Notes under the pieces: generated by a model | Seen by the model: the letters and a program-made list of their open reading frames with translations, nothing else | Databases searched by the model: none | What the model was told of the DNA's origin: nothing | Position numbers and translations under genes: made by a program | Assembly (NCBI GenBank): GCA_903901055.1 | Contig: CAIUPO010000016.1 | Coordinates: 1 to 64,000, forward strand | Source: an uncultured Bacteroidota bacterium | GTDB lineage: Bacteria > Bacteroidota > Bacteroidia > JABEUT01 | DNA length: 64,000 bases | Direction of reading: 5' to 3' | Shown here: positions 58,534 to 64,000 of the stretch, piece by piece | Position numbering within the stretch: the stretch's first letter is position 1 | Layout: every line of letters starts with the position of its first letter

Positions 58534-61500
58534 ATGAAAAGAAATATCCTGTCTTTGTGTGCAAGTTTCGCCGTTGTTTTCGCAACAGCTTTTACAACCA
58601 CAGTTAATGCTCAAACTGCCCCCCTTACCCCCGAACAAATTGAAACATTTGGTGCAAGCTGGAATACAGCATTGGAAAATGTAAGAGTAAAATATGGAGC
58701 CTCTACCAAGGATTATGAAACCTTTAAGCGATTTGACTTAAATGCTTTGCAACTATTAAAAGCGCAGGTTCTGCATAAGGTTAAAGAAGGACATTTCGAG
58801 CAGTCGACTCTTACCTCTTCAGAAAAGGATAACGAACTTGACCTTGGTATTTTATATGAAAAGTTCCTGAAAGCGAAAAAGACTTACCCGACCTCAGTTG
58901 AAGAATATTCATTTGAACATAAGATTTCCACCACTAATCCATGCGACTCAACTGGTTGCACCAATATCGGGTTTGAAGATGGTGATTTCTCAGGCTGGTA
59001 TGGTTACTATGCAACAAACAGTTCAACATTTACAACAATAAATATTACTGGTATTACCGGAGGTGCATTAGGTCCAGTAACCCAGGGTGCAGATGATCCG
59101 AATGTTACAACCTATACAGCTCAGCCGCATGATTACCAACTTAATATTACATCCAGTGGTTATGATAAAGTTGTTCCTACCATTCCAAGAGTATCGCCTT
59201 GGGGAGGAAGTCACTCGGTTATGCTTGGTGACAGCCAGATTATGTATTACGGGGTTGCTATTTTAAGTAAAACATTTTTGGTTACTCCAAATACTGCGAA
59301 TCTTACTTACCAATACGCTGTATTTCTTAATAATCCCGGACACCCGAAAACGGAACAGCCTTTTTTTGTTGTTGCAGTGCTTGACCAAAATGGCGACACC
59401 GTTCCAAACTGCGGTACATATAATGTAACTTCAGGTTACGGAACATCCAATTTTGACAGTATAAACTACTTAAGTGTTAAAACATATTACAGGGACTGGA
59501 CTATTGTAAACGTACCTTTGAAAAACTATGTTGGACAATGCGTTACTATTGAATTTAAAGTTGTTGACTGTGCTGCAGGAGGCCACTTTGGCTATGCGTA
59601 TGTAGATGCTACCTGCTCCCCACTTGGACTTATTGCATCCTCGCCGGGATTCTGCGGACAGGATTCAATTCTTTTAACAGCTCCTCCCGGGGCCCAAACT
59701 TATGCATGGACAGGGCCTACTAACGGAATTAAAGGGGATACAACCAAACAAAGCATCTGGGTTGACAGTACAGGTACATATAGAGTTATTACTATTCCTG
59801 TAACCGGTGCAAAATGCGCCGATACTTTAACCATTAATATTGGTAAAGCTCCCGGCCCACCTCCACACCCAAATTTTTATGCTGATACAGTTTGTGCCGG
59901 TAGCCCAACCAAGTTTTTTAATACCTCAAATCCAAGCAATGGAAAGTTCTCATGGGATTTTTATAACATAGGTGTTTACAACCTAACGGATACAAATAAT
60001 TTTAACCCAACTTGGAGTTATGCTACCCCTGGAGTGTACCATGTAAAATTGCATGAGATATATAATGGTTGTGGGGTAGACACGGTACTTACTATTGTAG
60101 TAGATACTATTCCTAAAGGTTCATTCAGTGCATCAAGCGGATGTACAAACACACCTGTTACCTTTACTAACTTAAGTTCAGGCGGACAGATATATAGCTG
60201 GAACTTTGGAGACCCTTCTTCCAATCCGTATGATACATCATCTGCTATGAACCCAGTTCATACATTTACTGCCGCAGGAACATATACTGTTACATTGATA
60301 GTAGGAAATAAAGGTCAATGCAAGGATACTGTGAAAGCTACATTTGTATTTACAGCACCACCTAAACCCATCATTACAGGCTTGGATACAATCTGTCCGG
60401 GAACTGAAGATACATTAAGGGTTACCGGTGGAACTACCTATGTTTGGACCATTAATGGTTCAACAAATAATTGGATTGCTGGTAAGCCAACCACCACGAC
60501 AACTTATGTTGTAAGGGCATATAATGGAAGCTGTGAGCATGATACATCATTTACAGTGAATGTTGTTCCGACACCTGCAGCACTTATAAAAGCTTCGAAA
60601 GATAGTGTTTGCGCAGGCGATACCTTAACCTTGCAAGCTAGTGGCGCCACTTCTTATACATGGGAGCCCGGTGGTTCTACTTCCAAATCAATTACCGTAA
60701 CCTTGTCTACAATTAAGACCTATACATTGGAAGGACACGGAGGTAAATGCCTTGCACTGGATTCTATAAAGCTTACATTAATAAAACCAATTACTGCCAA
60801 GGCAACCCAAAGCACAGATTCTATCTGCCCCGGCTCTTCAGTTGTTCTTTCAACAGCAGTTTCAGGTTCAGTGGCAACAGGATATTTATGGAGTAACGGT
60901 GCAACAACATCTAGCATTACTGTTAGCCCTACAACTACCACAACCTACACAGCAACAGTAGAAGGAAAATGTAATAACGTTAACAACATACTTACCGTAA
61001 CAGTTGTTCCACCACCAGTTCCTACTATTAAAGGAACCCTTTGGAAGTGTAGTGGAGTAAAAGATACACTTAAGGTAACCAGTTCTACCAACCCTACTAC
61101 TTATGTATGGAGTAACGGTAAAACCACAACTACCTATATTACCGGCCCTATTTTTGCCGATTCAAATGTTTATGTTGTAGCTAAAAATGCGTTGGGTTGT
61201 TCCGACACAACATATTTCCATATTACGTTAAGGCATCCGCCTGCAATTACCTATATTCCACCGGCAATTGCCTGTGCAGGAAGTAACGTTCTGCTTACAG
61301 CTAAAGCAAGTGGTGTTGGACCATTTACCTATCAATGGTTACCTGGCAACCAAACAACGGATACTATTTCTGTGAGCCCGCTTACAAAAACTAGTTATAC
61401 AGTAATTGTTTCCAACGGTTGTAAATCTACAAAGGCAACATTGGTAACTCCGGATAATCCAAATGTTAAACCAAGCCCTGATAAAACAATTATCATTGGC

Positions 61501-61998
61501 GATGATACAGTTATCTGGGCGTATGGAAAGGGTATTGTAAGCTACAACTGGCAAGATACAAATGGTATAACCTGCCGTAATCCTCCGCTCTGCGATTCAA
61601 TAAGTGTTTCGCCAACAGTTACAACTACCTATACTGTATATGCAACCGATACAATGGGTTGTGTAGAAGCCAGGGTTATTACTGTATTTGTTGAGGTACC
61701 ATGTTTCGATATTATAGTACCTAACGTTATAACCCCTAACTATGCCGGACCCGGTGGAACTAACGGTGGTTATAATAATGAATTCTATATTCAGACAAAG
61801 TATATGGATGGATGGTCAGTAACAATCTATGACCGTTGGGGCAAGGAGATGTTCAAATCAACCGATCCGAACAAATTCTGGAATTGTACTACCGAAAGCG
61901 GTGCAGAAGCATCCGATGGTGTGTACTACTACATCATAACCGGAAGTTGTCAGCAAAGAACCTATAAAAAACAAGGTTTCGTGCAGGTGATTCGATAA
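58534..61998 (+). CDS. Large secreted PKD/Ig-like repeat protein with T9SS type B (gliding-motility-associated) C-terminal domain
   Basis: PKD-type repeat GQIYSWNFGDPSSNPYDTSSAMNPVHTFTAAGTYTVTLIV; C-terminal IIVPNVITPNY...NNEFYI...WSVTIYDRWGKEMFKSTDPNKFWNCTTESGAEASDGVYYYIITG. Confidence 0.93.
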   Translation: MKRNILSLCASFAVVFATAFTTTVNAQTAPLTPEQIETFGASWNTALENVRVKYGASTKDYETFKRFDLNALQLLKAQVLHKVKEGHFEQSTLTSSEKDNELDLGILYEKFLKAKKTYPTSVEEYSFEHKISTTNPCDSTGCTNIGFEDGDFSGWYGYYATNSSTFTTINITGITGGALGPVTQGADDPNVTTYTAQPHDYQLNITSSGYDKVVPTIPRVSPWGGSHSVMLGDSQIMYYGVAILSKTFLVTPNTANLTYQYAVFLNNPGHPKTEQPFFVVAVLDQNGDTVPNCGTYNVTSGYGTSNFDSINYLSVKTYYRDWTIVNVPLKNYVGQCVTIEFKVVDCAAGGHFGYAYVDATCSPLGLIASSPGFCGQDSILLTAPPGAQTYAWTGPTNGIKGDTTKQSIWVDSTGTYRVITIPVTGAKCADTLTINIGKAPGPPPHPNFYADTVCAGSPTKFFNTSNPSNGKFSWDFYNIGVYNLTDTNNFNPTWSYATPGVYHVKLHEIYNGCGVDTVLTIVVDTIPKGSFSASSGCTNTPVTFTNLSSGGQIYSWNFGDPSSNPYDTSSAMNPVHTFTAAGTYTVTLIVGNKGQCKDTVKATFVFTAPPKPIITGLDTICPGTEDTLRVTGGTTYVWTINGSTNNWIAGKPTTTTTYVVRAYNGSCEHDTSFTVNVVPTPAALIKASKDSVCAGDTLTLQASGATSYTWEPGGSTSKSITVTLSTIKTYTLEGHGGKCLALDSIKLTLIKPITAKATQSTDSICPGSSVVLSTAVSGSVATGYLWSNGATTSSITVSPTTTTTYTATVEGKCNNVNNILTVTVVPPPVPTIKGTLWKCSGVKDTLKVTSSTNPTTYVWSNGKTTTTYITGPIFADSNVYVVAKNALGCSDTTYFHITLRHPPAITYIPPAIACAGSNVLLTAKASGVGPFTYQWLPGNQTTDTISVSPLTKTSYTVIVSNGCKSTKATLVTPDNPNVKPSPDKTIIIGDDTVIWAYGKGIVSYNWQDTNGITCRNPPLCDSISVSPTVTTTYTVYATDTMGCVEARVITVFVEVPCFDIIVPNVITPNYAGPGGTNGGYNNEFYIQTKYMDGWSVTIYDRWGKEMFKSTDPNKFWNCTTESGAEASDGVYYYIITGSCQQRTYKKQGFVQVIR

Positions 61999-62014
61999 TA
62001 GTTGGCATATCAAA

Positions 62015-62058
62015 ACAAACTAAAAAGCCCGGCAATATTGCCGGGCTTTTTAGTTTGT
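62015..62058. terminator. Bidirectional terminator, 44-bp perfect palindrome
   Basis: ACAAACTAAAAAGCCCGGCAATATTGCCGGGCTTTTTAGTTTGT between convergent genes. Confidence 0.93.
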
Positions 62059-62135
62059 GTGACTAGCTAAATTGTCATTGTTTTTCGGGATTCCGAACGA
62101 AACAAAGTAGAGTGAGGAATCTGACTCTTAGTTAA

Positions 62136-63158
62136 CTACCCCCAAACCTTTGTTCCCTCGGTACAGTTTGTGCAGATATCTATTTCTTTACGCGAACGTA
62201 ATAAAGAGTGCCTGAAATTGCGGTATTTTTCACTGTTCCACAATTCTTTAAAAGACTGTTCTTTTAGCGAACCCATAGGATGAGAAGCATCTTTATCAAA
62301 ACAGCAAGGCACCACATTTCCGTCCCAGGTAATAACGCATGAGTTCCACATACGCCAGCAGTGGTTTAGCAGTTCATTTTTAATCTCGTACTTTCCTAAT
62401 GAGTTCTTTTTATACCTCGAATACTTTTGCTGTTCAGGTATTAATGGGTTGCCATTTTCATAATCATAAATCTGAACCGTTTTAAGCCTTACTTCATCAA
62501 TCCCAATCTCCTTTGCAAGTGCTTTAATTTCCGGTACCTGATGCTCATTAGCCTTTACCACCAAAAACTGGAATATCAGGTAAGGTGTTTTTGATTTCAG
62601 TTTCTTTTTCCATTCAGCTACATTTTTTGCACCTTCTAAAACCTTATCAAGTTTCCCTCCTATCCTGTAAGAAGAATAAGTTTCCTGTGTTGTACCATCA
62701 ATGGAAATAATAAGCCTGTCTAATCCAGATTCCACTGTTCTTTTTGCCACATCCGGAGTAAGGTAATGTGCATTGGTTGAGGTAGCCGTGTATATGCGCT
62801 TGGTAGAAGCATATTTCACCATATCTAAAAACTTAGGATTCAGATATGGTTCTCCCTGAAAATAAAATGTAAGGTAAGTAAGGTGCGGTGCAAATTCATC
62901 AATAACCTCTTTGAAGAAATCATCTTTCAGCATACCTGTATTCCTGGTAAACTCTCTGAGTCCGCTAGGACATTGCGGGCAGCGGAGATTGCATGAAGTT
63001 GTAGGCTCAAAAGAAATACTTATAGGCAGGCCCATGTGCGCAGGCTTACCGGTTAACCGCGATAACTGGTAACTGAACAATACCTTTCCTCCGTTCCAGA
63101 TTTTATAGGCTGAAAGTTTGGATGCGATATTTAAACTATCTCTTAGTTTTCCTGACAA
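62136..63158 (-). CDS. Radical SAM/SPASM domain protein
   Basis: EPTTSCNLRCPQCPSGLREFTR; C-terminal CWRMWNSCVITWDGNVVPCCFDKDASHPMGSL, DICTNC; TTG start at 63158 inferred from the -7 box position. Confidence 0.9.
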   Translation of the reverse strand: MSGKLRDSLNIASKLSAYKIWNGGKVLFSYQLSRLTGKPAHMGLPISISFEPTTSCNLRCPQCPSGLREFTRNTGMLKDDFFKEVIDEFAPHLTYLTFYFQGEPYLNPKFLDMVKYASTKRIYTATSTNAHYLTPDVAKRTVESGLDRLIISIDGTTQETYSSYRIGGKLDKVLEGAKNVAEWKKKLKSKTPYLIFQFLVVKANEHQVPEIKALAKEIGIDEVRLKTVQIYDYENGNPLIPEQQKYSRYKKNSLGKYEIKNELLNHCWRMWNSCVITWDGNVVPCCFDKDASHPMGSLKEQSFKELWNSEKYRNFRHSLLRSRKEIDICTNCTEGTKVWG

Positions 63159-63175
63159 GCTGGGGTAAATTATGG

Positions 63176-63183
63176 CAAAGATA
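63176..63183 (-). promoter_or_regulatory. -7 box TATCTTTG
   Basis: Reverse complement CAAAGATA upstream of the proposed start 63158. Confidence 0.45.
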
Positions 63184-63193
63184 GGCAAAGCAG

Positions 63194-63269
63194 GTATAAG
63201 ATATGAGCTATAAGATAAGGCCAGCCACTATTAACATATAACTTACGACTTATGGCTTACGACTTATAT
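63194..63269. repeat. Heptamer-iteron inverted repeat, locus G
   Basis: Left GTATAAG ATATGAG CTATAAG (63194-63214); right CTTACGA CTTATGG CTTACGA CTTATAT (63242-63269). Confidence 0.85.
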
Positions 63270-63270
63270 G

Positions 63271-63278
63271 TAACTTTG
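63271..63278 (+). promoter_or_regulatory. -7 box TAACTTTG
   Basis: 1 nt after the locus G right arm; 7 nt upstream of ATG 63286. Confidence 0.5.
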
Positions 63279-63285
63279 GCGTGCT

Positions 63286-64000
63286 ATGGCGTACACTATT
63301 TTAGAAGTTGCAGATATACTTCAGGCTGAATTAAAGTTTAATCCGGCAGTGAAGGATATGGCTATTAAGCAACTGTTAATAGACAGCCGCACACTGGCAG
63401 AACCTGACGGTGTTTTGTTTGTGGCTTTAAAAACACATAACAACGATGGCCATCGGTTTATTAAACAACTCTATGAAAAAGGAGTACGGATATTTCTGTT
63501 GAATTCAGATTACGAGGACGTCAGTGCATACAGCGAAGCCGTTTTTATTAAAGTTCCGGACACCCTTGCAGCCCTTCAGCAATTGGCCGCATGGCACCGC
63601 AAACATTTCGATATTCCCGTTCTGGCGATTACAGGAAGCAATGGAAAAACAATTGTGAAAGAATGGCTTTACCAATTACTTTCTCCCGATAAAAATATAG
63701 TGAAGAGTCCGTTGAGTTATAACTCGCAGGTTGGTGTTCCGCTTTCTGTATGGCAGTTAGACAATACCAATGAGCTAGGCATTTTTGAAGCGGGAATTTC
63801 GCAACCCGGTGAAATGGAAAAGCTCGAACCAATTATTGCTCCCACAATAGGAATCCTTACCAACATTGGCGAAGCACATGGAGCCAACTTTAAAGACAAG
63901 ACTGAAAAGATTGAAGAAAAACTGAAACTTTTCCGGAATGTTAAAACACTTATTTACTGCAATGACTATTCGGAGGTTGATACCTATATAAAGTCTAATT
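63286..64000 (+). CDS. murF: UDP-N-acetylmuramoyl-tripeptide--D-alanyl-D-alanine ligase, 5' part (possibly MurF/alanine racemase fusion), truncated by window end
   Basis: My translation MAYTILEVADILQAELKF...LLIDSRTLAEPDGVLFVALKTHNNDGHRFI...VLAITGSNGKTIVKEWLYQLL...SPLSYNSQVGVPLSVWQL; not in ORF track because it is open at the edge. Confidence 0.92.
   Translation, partial: MAYTILEVADILQAELKFNPAVKDMAIKQLLIDSRTLAEPDGVLFVALKTHNNDGHRFIKQLYEKGVRIFLLNSDYEDVSAYSEAVFIKVPDTLAALQQLAAWHRKHFDIPVLAITGSNGKTIVKEWLYQLLSPDKNIVKSPLSYNSQVGVPLSVWQLDNTNELGIFEAGISQPGEMEKLEPIIAPTIGILTNIGEAHGANFKDKTEKIEEKLKLFRNVKTLIYCNDYSEVDTYIKSN

Noticed and set aside
63159-63188. N-terminal extension of the radical SAM ORF (TTG at 63188)
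   Set aside because: It would overlap the CAAAGATA (-7) box; TTG at 63158 fits the promoter and the SGKLRDSLNIASKL start better.

Overview
The window is a chromosomal segment of a Bacteroidota bacterium. The evidence is T9SS type A and type B sorting domains, a PorW/SprE-like lipoprotein, TAnnTTTG-type -7 promoter boxes and a MurF of the Bacteroidota type. About 45 genes are supported, mostly housekeeping or cell envelope: ECF sigma, AlgI/AlgX-like O-acetylation pair, acyl-CoA carboxylases, cysteine desulfurase, TatD, HemL, leucyl aminopeptidase, bL21/bL27, LptF/G, PruA, MutS, M20 dipeptidase, radical SAM, MurF, and a class A beta-lactamase. I saw no rRNA, tRNA, CRISPR array or phage. The main observation is a dispersed family of intergenic elements built from iterated 7-nt words. 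Outward arms have consensus CTnAynn; the opposite arm is the inverted nnrTnAG. They occur at seven loci (A 15.7k, B 18.5k, C 20.1k, D 48.5k, E 51.4-51.8k, F 56.8k, G 63.2k). Most lie directly upstream of TAnnTTTG boxes. At locus E two nearly perfect 4x7-nt inverted arrays bracket a single gene for a four-helix-bundle (23S rRNA IVP/S23-type) protein, which makes it a candidate autonomous element whose ORF-less relatives are the other hairpins. Related 8-nt and 9-nt iterated-word arrays occur at four more intergenic sites. Other points of interest: a 28-bp perfect palindrome inserted in frame in an aminotransferase gene, a Fic-fold protein with a destroyed catalytic motif, a membrane-anchored receiver domain lacking the phospho-Asp, and several palindromic regulatory regions. 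All calls come from reading the sequence; no database search was run.
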